From NCBI GenBank assembly GCA_017871115.1, contig JAFCIZ010000006.1:3038001-3102000 (forward strand): DNA of 64,000 nucleotides. The letters run 5' to 3'. The notes below the pieces were generated by a model, which was not told the DNA's origin, searched no databases, and saw only the letters and a list, made by a program, of their open reading frames with translations. Source of the stretch: Cunninghamella blakesleeana (taxonomy: Eukaryota > Mucoromycota > Mucoromycetes > Mucorales > Cunninghamellaceae). The translations under genes and the position numbers were made by a program. This document shows positions 49,655 to 61,296 of this stretch, piece after piece; within the stretch, counting starts at the first letter, position 1; every line of letters begins with the position of its first letter.

Positions 49655-51423
49655 ATGATATTTTATATAATTTCTATTTTATTATTATTTCATCCTTGTC
49701 ATGTTAAAGCTTTATCATTATTTCAAGATACTAAATCAGCTATAAATCAAGGTTCAATTATAATAAAAAATAAAAAATGATTAATTAATAATCATCACCC
49801 TAATATATAGTAATAATAATGTTAATATATTGGTATATTAATACATATCACATATTATCCTTTTTTAAAAAATAGATTTAACATGGCTATTTTCAAATTC
49901 AAGCTCTATAGATTTTACTGAATTAAATGGAAAAACAGCTTATTATGAATTTGAAGTAGTGAGTGTGGCTAACACGAGTTTACCCAATCAAACAGGTTCA
50001 AGCTCCAGGGGGATTCTTTATAACGTTGATTACTCCTGTTCTTTATCCATTAATCCAAATAGTACTTTATTACCTTTGTTTATTTTAAATAATCCTCAAA
50101 TCCCAAAAATCGCTTTAATAAAATTAGGTCAATGTGACCTTTCTGATAAATTGTATTATGCTGAAAAAAATGGTGCCATTGGTTCTATTGTTTATCGTGA
50201 TACTACCGTTAATGATATTGGAACTCAGGTATTATGACAGGTTTTTTAAAAAAAATGAAAAAAAAAACTTAAAAAAATAAGAATATATTTATATATATAT
50301 ATACTATGTGAAATAAAGAAGAAAACTTTAAAAATTAAACTTTCTTCTCTTTTTCAATTTTCTAATTTTATTTTATTTTTAAAAAAATAGGAGGAAGTAT
50401 CTATACCATTTAATGCAAGTATTACTATTCCAGCTTTTTTCGTACCTAGATCAACTGGCAATGAATTATATAATCAATTAATATATACCATGGATAAATA
50501 TAAAAACATAGCTACATCAAATAACAATATGATACAAGCTTTAGCTGTACGTATCTCTTTAATCCCACCCAAAAAGGGTTCACCAAATCCTCTTGAAATA
50601 ACCTTTCTTGCCGTTACTGTTATATTAACCATTGGTTTGATTGCATCGGGTGTTATGCATGCTTATTTATGGAGAAAAAATAAAAGATTAGAACGGTTGA
50701 TGTTGGAAGAAGGTTTTATTCCGCCTAATTCCGATCAACTACCAATGGGGAAACAGCTATTGGATGAATCAAAACTAGACCTTTTTCCTACTCGTATTAT
50801 TGAACAACAAGATCTTTTATTAATCAATAATAACAATAATAATAACAATAGAAATAATAATAGTAGTGACAACAATAATAATAAAAGAAAATCAACATCA
50901 TCATCTTTATCTATCAATAATAATGATAATAGTATTACTGAAAAAAATAATGATACCTCGCAACAACAACAAGAAAATAAAAACGAACCGGAAGAAAATG
51001 ACAATGATGAAATTACTTGTGTTATTTGTTTAGAATTATATCAAGTAGGACAAAAAGTGCGTCAACTACCTTGTGATCATGCGTACCATTGTGAATGTAT
51101 AGGTAAAAGATAAATCATTTATATATATACATTATATTTGTATTTTAAAAATGAAAACGAGCCCATTTTTTATATTTGAATATATATTATATTTTGTAAT
51201 AGATCCTTGGTTAAAAAATAAATCAGGTGAATGCCCACTATGTAAATATGATTGTGTTCGCCATGTTAGTACACCAGAACAATTAAAAATCATGGATGAA
51301 GCTTATGCTTATTATTCTTCAGCTCAAGATTTAAATCCATTTTCTTTTATTAAAAAGCGTTTTCGTCGTTTATTTTCATCCTCTTCTTCAACTCCTAATA
51401 CAACAGCAACTTCACCATCTTAA
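49655..51423 (+). CDS. PA-TM-RING-H2 E3 ubiquitin ligase
   Basis: Exons 49655-49751, 49876-50228, 50391-51102 and 51203-51423 give 460 aa in exact phase. An N-terminal signal peptide (MIFYIISILLLFHPCHVKA) leads a lumenal protease-associated (PA) domain: PKIALIKLGQCDLSDKLYYA, then NGAIGSIVYRDT, then ITIPAFFVPRSTGNEL. One transmembrane helix follows (ITFLAVTVILTIGLIASGVM). The cytosolic part has a poly-Asn/Ser linker and a complete RING-H2: CVIC, C-DHAYHCECI, then WLKNKSGECPLC, split by the intron 51103-51202. The layout matches RNF13/GRAIL-type endomembrane ligases of the vacuole or endosome. The first intron donor (GTTCAA) is non-consensus. Confidence 0.93.
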
Positions 51424-52244
51424 ATATATATAAATATAATTATAAATATATAAATATATATATTTGTAGTAGTATACATAAAAAGATTTTACAATTTTTT
51501 TTAACCTCATTATTTAAACAATTGGAATATCATTTATTATTATTATTATAAACTTTCATTTGTGCATTCTATTGTTTTAGTATTAAAACTAAAAAAAGAA
51601 TTGAAAATTCGCATTTATCTTTTAGTAATTAGTAAAAAACGAGAAAGAAAACGATTAGCATATTATTTATAAAGTTTAATATAAATACTGTAATATAATA
51701 TTATTATTATTTATTTGTATTGAAAGCAAAAAAATCTCAGTCATACCTAATACACTTAAAATGGCTCTTCAAAATTTGTATTGGTTATCCTTCTTCGTTA
51801 CTACCATTACCTCTACCATCCAAGAAGTGAAAGCATCGGTATAACACAAATTTTGCAAAATTTTAAAGAAAACAAGCTTCATTAAATATCATTAAATAAA
51901 AATAAATTATATATATATATATATATAGAAGATTAGCCATACCAGTACAATTATATTATAGAAAGTATTCTTTTCATTTTATAAAGTCATATTGATTGAT
52001 AAAAACAATTGATGAATGATGGTATTAAAGAAAGAAAAAAAAGAGAAAATAGAAAAAGTTAAACTTCATACTTTTATATGCTTTTTTTATTTTTTATGAT
52101 CATCTAGAATTTTATTTTTATTTTATCTGTCATTACTATCTATTCATGCTTTTATACGCCCTGGGTTTAAATCTATTTTTTTAAAAAAAATAAATAGAAT
52201 TTTTTTTCGCTACTTGTTTTTTTTAAAAATAAAGTATACATAAA
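51424..52244. other. Intergenic with a possible 27-codon ORF
   Basis: About 820 bp. One short frame at 51761-51844 is described separately. TA runs near 51908-51925, a seven-T/eight-A junction at 52176-52190 and a T-rich leader before the TMEM70-like gene. Nothing else seen. Confidence 0.5.
51761..51844 (+). CDS. Possible 27-aa ORF or first exon, doubtful
   Basis: An ATG in an AAAATGGCT context begins MALQNLYWLSFFVTTITST and stops after QEVKASV. The hydrophobic core could be a signal or a small membrane anchor. A GTATAAC just before the stop could be an intron donor, with a short continuation after an AAAG near 51870. I recognise no small-protein family. The codon use (ATT, ACC, TTC, TCC) is noticeably less AT-rich than random sequence here, the only reason for listing it. 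Confidence 0.25.
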   Translation: MALQNLYWLSFFVTTITSTIQEVKASV

Positions 52245-53127
52245 ATGGCATCAATACAATTGATCAGTAAACCTTTATTTGTTAGACGATCTATCAATCC
52301 AATACGTTTTATTATACCTTTTTCTTCTTACTCAACTCATTTACCTAAAAAAGCTGCTGGTGCATTTACAAGTAACAAACATATAAATAAATCTGAGAAT
52401 AGCAATTTAGTGAATAAAACTTTGGTCTATATTGGTAATAAGAATATATATATAATTAAAGTAAAATAAATAAATGTGGTTTGCTTTTCATTGATTGGTT
52501 TATTAATATGTATATATATATTATGGATACAGGCCCTTTTTCTGAAACTATTCGTAGATATAAAATGACAGCTTCTCTTTTTGGTGCTTGTGGTATTTGT
52601 GCTGTACCTGCTTTATTAAGTACTGGTGAAGCACCTACTATTAGTGTAATGCTGGGTATATGAATAAAATAAAATAAACATATAAATGTATAGATGGATG
52701 TATAAAATAAAGTCTTTTTTCTTTTTCTTACTTTTATTTTCTTATTTTTTTTATTCTTTTCATATGATATATAGCTGGTCTCTCTGCTATCTCACCATCT
52801 ATATTTATTCATTGGTACACAAAAGAATATGCTGCATCCTTAATAGCTTATGAAGATATTAAAATTATTGAACGACAACGGAAAAAACCTCTAGAAATCA
52901 AAGATATGTGGTTAGGAATTGAAACGTGGTCCTTTTTTGGTGTAAAGAAAGAACAAAACATGTGGTTATCTCAACTTTTTGATGTCTCGGATCGTAAAAT
53001 GATGAAATGGAAGTATAAAAACCATATTTTTGCTTTTGAGCATGGCGTAATGGATGCTGATCCATTTTTAAAAGGTTTAGTTAAAAAAATGGCCTCCAAT
53101 AATAGTAATAGAAAAATAGAAAAGTAA
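52245..53127 (+). CDS. TMEM70-like mitochondrial inner-membrane protein
   Basis: Exons 52245-52434, 52533-52655 and 52775-53127 give 221 aa in exact phase. The N-terminus is a presequence (ISKPLFVRRSINPIRFIIPF). The TMEM70/TMEM186/TMEM223 fold follows: LVYIGPFSETIRRYKMTASL, a first membrane segment through ACGICAVPALLS, a second through SVMLGAGLSAISPSIFIHWY, then TKEYAASL and a soluble tail with a TWSFFGVKKEQ motif. Human TMEM70 promotes ATP synthase c-ring assembly. The same role here is inferred from similarity, and a TMEM186/223-type function is possible. Confidence 0.78.
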
Positions 53128-53242
53128 TGTGTATTTATGTATTATGTATGTTTTTTTTTAAAAAAAAGCATAGTGAATATAATTTTTTTTATTAATTTAA
53201 TGGATAATGAATTAGAAGTTATATGCAAAATAAAATAAATAG

Positions 53243-53281
<39 letters not shown>

Positions 53282-53325
53282 TAAATAAAAAATGAATGGA
53301 GCTACTAGTTTAGTATTATTATTTT

Positions 53326-55363
53326 TCAATAAGTTATATTAGGATTAAATGAAAAGAGAGGGGTCATAAAGAAAACAAATAGGGCGGTAGCACCGATGGT
53401 AGAAATTAAATGTTGATGAGGATCTATGTAGGAAGTGAGCTGAAGATAAAAAAAACTTTCTATTGGAATACGAATAATAATATAAATAATCATATAAAAG
53501 AGCGCTTTTCTAAACATTAACCAAGTTTTATTGATAACAAAGGACTGGTTGTTGTTGTAATAATTGGGAATGATTATAGGATCTGTTTGTATAGATTGAT
53601 GATTCATGATAATAGAGGAAGATATAGATGTGGATTGTTTTTTTAATACCATTTCATCATTGTTCAAAAGAATGTCATACACAGTAGTAGTAGTAAATGT
53701 TGTTGCATTCATATCTTTATTATTGTTATTTCTATTATCGTCATCTTCCGCTAATATACTAGAATTGCCAAAAAGTGTTGATCCATCCGTAATTGTTTCA
53801 TTTGAATGGGTAGTAAAGATAGAAGAATTTAAACTAAATTGATCACCATCATCGCTCAATATTAACATATCGACATCTATATCTGTATCCATAGTATTCT
53901 TTTTTTTTGCTGTGATCAAAGGGGTTGCTATGCGGCTATTATAAGGTGTTGTTGATAAAAACCCGCCATTTCCAGTATATAATCCAGCTTGGCGACGAGT
54001 ATTGAAACCAAAATAATGTAAAACGTTAGGATATACTAATGACGCAGAATCGACACCATATGATAGTTGCATAGTATCTTGATCACTATTTATATTATTT
54101 TTATTATTTAAATCCAAATTAGTGTAATCGTGAGAATAGTCATTTTCTTGATTAGGATCTGACAAACTTAATACTGGTTTGAGTTTAGGTGATAAAACAT
54201 CTGATATTTGGATACCATATGTTTGTAATATTTCGTCTGTTTCCATTACCCATTCATAATCATCTGAACCTCCAAACTCTGATATATATATAGAAATAAT
54301 AATAATAATAATAGTAATAATAATAAAATATTGTTTTCTTAGAAAAATAAACCACTTTTATTATTATTTATTTTATTTTTATTTATTTTTTGTTTTATTT
54401 TTGATCATTACCTTTTAATAAATTTTCTTTTGGTATGATATGTAAGAGATGTTGTTGAGTAGTAAAAACAATTTTATTTTTTGTTTCATCAGATAAAATA
54501 AATTTAAGAATTTGCCATAATGCTTGGTACATAAAAGAAAAATTCAAGACATGAATTTTACCAACGAAATAAGGATATCTAGATTCCATTGTATGAGATA
54601 ATAACGTTAACATTGATTTATCCATAGGAAGGAAAGGCGTATTGGCCATATCGACTATTACATTTAATTGTAAAGTTAAATAAAAAAAATCGTCGTTATT
54701 TTTGTTTTTTTCTTGTTGTTTCATCTTCATCTTCTTGACTGTTTCATACCAAGTCCATTTTCTTGCAGTTTCCATCATAAAACAGGCAAATGATTTTATT
54801 TTTTCACTAAAGCTAAGTTTATCTTGTTGGTATATTGTTAAGGGAAAATACCTTAATCTTAAAATGGCAATAGGTTGATCAAAACAGTCGTATCGTGGAT
54901 GATAACTAACAAATCCATGTTGTAACCAGTCTTGGAAATCATGCCATGTTAACTGATCTACTTTTTCTTCAATTCGCCATTCAATATTATCTATTAATTT
55001 TTCATAAGCTCTGTCGTAATCATAATTGGTTTCTAAAAGAAAACGAAATAGTGTCACTATAAATAGTAAAAATGTTAATGAAAAAGAGTTATTATTAAAG
55101 AAAAATTTCTACATGTACACATGTTTTATTATTATTATTATTTCTCCGCATAAACGCTTCCCTTTTATATATTCTTGTCATATTTTTTTTCTCTTTACTT
55201 TACCCCGATCTTCACAAAATTGTATTGAATAAAATAAATCTGTAGAAGTAAATGTGTTTTTTATATGGTGTTGTAATTGTAATTGTAATTTAGTTATGAC
55301 AGGTTCATTTTCAATATATTGATGGTTTAATTCAATTATCTCTTTTCGAATGTTATGAAGCAT
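53326..55363 (-). CDS. Sec14-like CRAL-TRIO protein with C-terminal membrane segments
   Basis: Exons 55204-55363, 54412-55056 and 53326-54278 total 1758 nt in exact phase, 585 aa. CRAL-TRIO_N is seen across the first junction (DRVTLFRFLLETNYDYDRAY). The lipid-exchange domain follows with DQPIAILRLRYFPL, then NVIVDMANTPFLP and SRYPYFVGKIHVLNFSFMYQ. It closes with IPKENLLK/EFGG, the equivalent of the Sec14 PKEYGG, split by an intron. Sec14 proteins move phosphatidylinositol or related lipids between membranes. The ~270-residue C-terminal extension is Asp/Asn/Thr-rich and ends in two hydrophobic helices (FYMIIYIIIRIPIESFFYLQ and ISTIGATALFVFFMTPLF), which would anchor the protein; yeast Sec14 is soluble. 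Confidence 0.88.
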
Positions 55364-55577
55364 ATTCGTTCTACTTTAACATTGATTACAACCGAAAAAA
55401 TAAGGAATAAAGGATTGAAATCAAATTTTAATAAAAGTTAGGAGAAAGAAAAGTGCGAAATAACAGAGAAAAAAAAAGGATGATAAAAAGGAAAAATTCG
55501 CAGTTTTAAAAATATCGCATAATAATACTTTAAATCTCTTTTTATTTTTTCCTATTTTAAAATAAATACTTATATAT

Positions 55578-58500
55578 TTATTCATCATCATTTTCAATCA
55601 GTTCATGAATATTATTGGTCATATGTACTAAACATTTAATATATTCATGTAAATTTGTTCCTTGATGTCCTAAAATATCATCCACTGTCCAAGGAGCCAA
55701 TTTGCCAGCACTGAGGTCCAAATTTGATTTGAAAAATTCATTATTCGTTGAATAAAAGATTTCAAAATCGTACCAAGTATAACCACTACCAGGTGTTGCC
55801 ATCAATTTTTCAGAGATATAACCGATAGCCTTTTGAGGGATGCTGGGGATTCTTTCCACACTAGTAATTTCTGCAACGAATGGGAAATGAAGCTTAAATT
55901 TAGATGTTTGTTTAAAATAGACATGGGTGACCTGTAAGAAATCAGGAATGTTTTCATAGGAGAATTGCATCGTTCGTATGTCGATGGATAAGGTTTTAAG
56001 GAAAGTTGAAAATGGTTTTACATCTTTTCGACCTAACTCTTCTACATTTAAATATATTTGATAATCAAATTCTCTACAATATATATATATATAGAAAGTA
56101 AAAAAAAGAAAGAAAGAGAGAAAGAAAGATAAGAATAAAAAAGAAATAAAAAATATGAATAGAATGTTTACATGAATATCCCTCGTATATGTATGTACTT
56201 ATATTTAAGTTTTTTACCTATCCAATGATATCATGTTTACTTGAGTAATATGATCTCTGCGTAAAATAACTTCTTTGATATCAACAGCACCAGGATTAAT
56301 AGTAATAATAATATCTTGATAAGGTAGAGCAGGCTGATTTCTTGCTTTAGCATGAATTTCAAACATGACAGTTTTAGAAGGAGAAGCAGGAATATGCTCT
56401 TTAATTTTTTCTATAAGATTATCATTGGTAGTAGTACTATTTATATATATATACGTTAATGATCATCCTTCTTAAATATTATTATTATTACTTTTTTTTA
56501 AAAAAGTTATTAAAATAAAATGAAATATATAAGCGTATATAAGCTTACACATAATTAAAGAAAGGCCATGCATTTTTTTCTTTCATAAGAATAGATTTAA
56601 TATCATTATATTCCCAAATCTTTTCTTGAATAGAAGGAGTAATGTTTGACCATAGGACATGGCCCAATTTAGTACCAAACTTGACTTTACCACGGAATCC
56701 ACGAGCATGATTTAAGCCTTTAGTTAGAATTTCTTTAGCATCATAAAGGCTTTGAGAACAACAAGGGTCGCCAAGGGTTAAAGTATTCATATTTAATTGA
56801 TCTACTGACGAAGCTTTTTGATTATTGATTCGAAGAACACGACGTTTCATTTCTTTACCAGGAGATTGAACTGTCGGCTTTTTAGCTGATTTCATAGGTA
56901 AACTAGGAAAATCATCTTGGCTAGAAGAAGAATTGACATCATTAGGTGTAAAGGAGTAGGAATAGCCATGGGAATAATTTTGTGAGTGCGAAGAAGATGA
57001 AGAAGCTACCGAAGTAGGTCGAATTGGAATTTGCTCTTTCCATTGTTCAGAAGCTGAAGCTGCAGGTGATACATATCTATTTTGACCCCATGTTTGTTGT
57101 GGTAATTCTTGTTGCATACGTTGAGATGGTGGTCCTTGTTGTCGCTGTTGTTTCATTTGAATTCCAGGAGGAGATTTTCTATAGACCAATTGTGGATTAT
57201 CAATTAAATCAGTAGGTTTTTTAAATTTTCCTTCCCTATCTTTATATACCGGTAATAAAACATGATAACGGTTATTACTAATATCTCCAGGGATAAAAAT
57301 AAAATCTTGATGACGATAGCATTCCAAATTCGCAAAATAAAGACCAAAGCTTTGATTCATTTTTTCAGGTGGAGGGCTTACACAGGCGATCACATCAGTT
57401 GGTTTATTTTTACGTTTCTATTTATATAATAATAAGAATAATAATGCTCATTTATTACTAGGCTTATATATATATATATATATATATATATAACTTACAT
57501 AGAGTGTTTGTAACGTTTTAAATCGAGATACAGCATCGTCAACATCTTCTTTATTTGAACCAGAAATTTTCATTTCCTATTAATATAAAAGAAAGAGAAA
57601 GGGAGAGAGAAATAAGTAAGTTTTTTTTTTATTTCATTTTTATGCATATATAGTACCCTTTTATAATTTATTTTACCCTTCCAGTTAAATAACATTGGGT
57701 ATCAGTTGCCTGTTCAATTTCACGTAAATAATAATTGGGCTGACTGTTAACACTAATGGGTCCAGTTAAAATCTCTTGTGGGTTTTGAACATTTTTAGCA
57801 AAGATAAAAACAGCATTGTATTCTTCTTCATCCTCTTCATCCGATCCATAATCACTTTCAGTATCTCCATGATAAGTATAAACATTTTCCTGTTGATTGT
57901 TGTCATTATTATTGTCATTATTATTATTATTATTATTTGCTCCCAAATCATCAAGCGATAAAGTTCTTCCAGAAACACGCATTACAGCTGGTGCATTTAC
58001 GCTATCTCTTGAAGAGCTGATTGAATTATGAGAAGAAATTTGAGTCATGGTTGGTGACTGAGGATCAAAGCCTAGATCCAAGTCAATACTTGGATATGAA
58101 TTATTAAATTCGCCAACGATTTGATTCTATGATAAATAAATATTCGGTTTTATCATGTAAGTAATTTTTAAAATTATTATCCCTTGATTTTATTATTTTA
58201 TATATATACTAAAAAAGCTTACAACAGAAGGTAAAAGCTTTTGGATTATAAAAGTAGCACTGTATTTCAAAATATAATAAAATAAAAAAATAAAATAAAA
58301 ACGCGAAAGTTTAGTTAAATTTTACTTATATTTTAAAGATAATAATTAACTTACGCTTGATCACAAGAGTGTTGAGATTTTCCTTCAATTTCAAAACACT
58401 ATTAATTGATATATCCATTAATAAAATCGATAAATTCAATGACAAAACAATAAGACGCGAAAAAAAAAAAAAAAAAAAAAAAATACGAAAATGGTTATTT

Positions 58501-58869
58501 TTCTTGATCAACATTTAGCTTGTAAAAACTTAAAGTTTTTACCTGATCGTAAAAGTTATAAGATATTTCTGTTTTTGTCATGGCTGCTAAATGTCTATAT
58601 GTTTCAAAATAACAATAATAATAGTTTGGTGAATTACTAAGAATAATAATAGCAATAATATATTAAAAAGATTTAATTGCTTTATTTATTTACTTTAAAT
58701 GAGGAATCCATTCCTCATAACCATCTTTTGTCCAATAGATTAGAGGATATACTTTGCTATTTGCTATATAACAAAAATATAATTTAAAAAATAATTATTA
58801 ATTTAGTTACTATAAAATAAATATAGAGAAAGAAAAAAAATGGTATTTGCTTATATTACGTTTTGTCAT
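55578..58869 (-). CDS. Unrecognised 774-aa protein with KH-like segments
   Basis: Ten exons: 58860-58869, 58694-58763, 58543-58594, 58355-58398, 58223-58259, 57677-58126, 57499-57576, 56549-57417, 56218-56436 and 55578-56073; 2325 nt with every phase consistent. Two stretches have a KH-like helix/GXXG-strand pattern: EIEGKSQHSCDQAATFIIQK near residue 50, and an ATDTQCYLTGREMKISGSNK block (residues ~205-230). A globular part follows (NQSFGLYFANLECYRHQDFI, then HVLLPVY). After a Gln/Ser-rich linker comes a C-terminal domain (EFDYQIYLNVEELG, then FPFVAEITSVERIP, then WYDFEIFYST). I know no name or function. RNA binding is a weak inference. The first exon is only 10 nt; an alternative start is the Met at about 58578. 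Confidence 0.8.
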
Positions 58870-59415
58870 TCTTTAACAAAATAAAGTAATAATAAAGAGA
58901 AAGAAGACAATGATAAAAAAATAAAAGTTTCCTCTCGAGAAATTTTATTTTAAAAAAATACGCTTGTGGCTGAGATTTAATTATTTGTTTCATTGTGTTG
59001 AAGTCTATTTTTCTTTATGCTCTTACCATTTTATAAATTTGTTATAAACTATAATATCTTCATATTTAGATTTAAATATTATTGTTAAAATGAGTGATGT
59101 TAATTAAATGCGCTGACTTTAGTAATCCCTATTTTTTTTCCAGTTATCAAAAGAAATGTATATGCTAAAATTAAATATATATTTTATTAGCATAAATGTC
59201 AAATATGGTTTTATAATGAAAATTATAATAATTATAAAAATAATAATCAAATAGCGATAGACAATTATGAAATAAATAAATAAATTAAAATTCTTTAGAA
59301 ATGAATGATTTCATCTATATTGTGTCTAAACATACGTACTCTATTTAAGTAAAAATCTATATCAAAGTTACTAAGCATAAGGTCGGGATGATATTAATAT
59401 ATACAGTATTATCAC

Positions 59416-59470
<55 letters not shown>

Positions 59471-61296
59471 TATTTAGAAATGGGTGCTGTTATTTATATC
59501 ATGGCTACATTTAGCTTAGAAATAATAGAATAATACTAGAGTAGGATAGTATAAATTTAGGTTGAGAAAAATATAAAATAAAAACGGCCAAGGTCACTTA
59601 TAATATGACCATAGTATAAAAAAAAGGTTCCTTGAACTTGATGATTCTTATACATACTGTGGCCCGATATCCACCCATGAACTGATGAAAAAATTAGAGT
59701 AGGATTACATAATAAAAAATTATTGTAATTACACACATAAAAAGGTTTTGGAAATGAGCTATATCTATAGATATGCTGTAACTTACATTCACCTATTAAC
59801 TAGTAAAAATTATGAAGGAAGGTGCGTACCATACCAAGAATTACATGGCTAAAATTTAAAATAACTATATTATATATTTATACTATCGAAGTTTTTAAGT
59901 TTATAATTTATTTTATTTATTTACTTTTTTGTGTGGGAAAACCTTATTTGATATTTTTAAGGTACATAGCAATACTGATTTTAACTAAAATGCAGTATGT
60001 ATATTACATTTATATTCTATTTCATTTTTTAAAAATAGTAATATCGAATAAATGAATACAATCAATTAATTCGTTCGAGTTAATTGTAATAAAGTAGTAT
60101 AATAAGAATCGCATTTCTTTTCCGATTCAACTGATATTTGTTTTTTTTTTTGAATGCAGCCGAAAATGGACTCATCTCATATTTATGTTCTAGTTCTTTT
60201 AATAGCGTATTATTGATATTTCCTTTTATTCCCCCTTACTATAAAATATAAATAATAAAATAAAATATTTGATTATAATTAGTTTTATAATAATACTATA
60301 TTCATCAACAGTCTCTTAGAGGGTTCTTTTTTCTTTCTTTCTTTTTTTTTTTTTTAACAAAAAAATAAAGTCAAATGATTTAAAAAGAATATTAAGCTTC
60401 ACGTTACTTTATTTTGAAAAGACTCATTTTGTATGTGCTATGTCATTATGGCTGACTATGAAATGTGATTTATACATATGGGGGAAAGAGAGAGTGAGTC
60501 GTCAGGTGTCAAAAATAAAGTAGAATATTAAAATTTGATAATCAAAATATTTTGATTTATATTATTATTAGGTACACATCTTCATACAGCTCGGGTTACA
60601 TTATTTTTATTACCTATACTTTATGACTACTTTTTTTTTAATTTTTAATTTTAACTTTTAGTATTATTATTTAAAAAAAAAGTTGGAACAAACACCAAGT
60701 GATTGTGTAAAGTCAGAAGGTCTTTATTGCAGTAGTTTTTAATAAAGTTTAGTTAGAATTTCCATTTCATAAAAAGAATACATAATGAAGAAAAAAATGT
60801 ATTTTATATAGTCGTGATTGAAAGAATAATAAAAAAAAAGGGGGAGGGGAGGAGAGAGGGTTGGGAGTCGAAAAAAGATTGAATAAGAAAAGGTAAAGAT
60901 CTAGATGCTTCGTTATCAGTGATTAAATAAATAAAATAAATTGGATAATGATAATCAACATAAAAATAATAAAGATAATGTAAATCGCTCAACTAGTAAT
61001 CAAGAAGGAGAAGGATATAAAACAAATACCGAAAAGAAAAAAAGATGACTCTAATGACATAATGGTTAAGTTTTTATTGGATGGGGTTTGAAAACGCATT
61101 ATAATTTTAGTACCCATCTTTTTTTTTATTCCACATTTGTATAAATAATGTTAAAAATGGTTAAGAAGTCTTTTTTTCTTTCCTTTTTCTTTCTTTCTTT
61201 CTTAGCATTTTTTTTTTTTTTTTAATTTATATGTATTGAAAATATCAATTAAATAGAAATTATATGTATACATAAAATAAAACAAATAAATAAAAA
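58870..61296. other. Gene-poor region, about 2.4 kb
   Basis: No gene, tRNA or clear transposon remnant found. Notable is a T37/A15 homopolymer junction at 59417-59468. One plus-strand frame (59822-60055) is Ile/Tyr/Leu-rich, as expected by chance from TA-rich DNA. A purine-rich GGGGGAGGGGAGGAGAGAGG tract lies at 60839-60860. The last ~150 bp are a T-rich leader for the DASS transporter gene. Confidence 0.5.

Noticed and set aside
59822..60055. 77-codon plus-strand frame in the gene-poor region
   Set aside because: Ile/Tyr/Leu/Phe-dominated, as translated TA-rich sequence is; nothing supports it.
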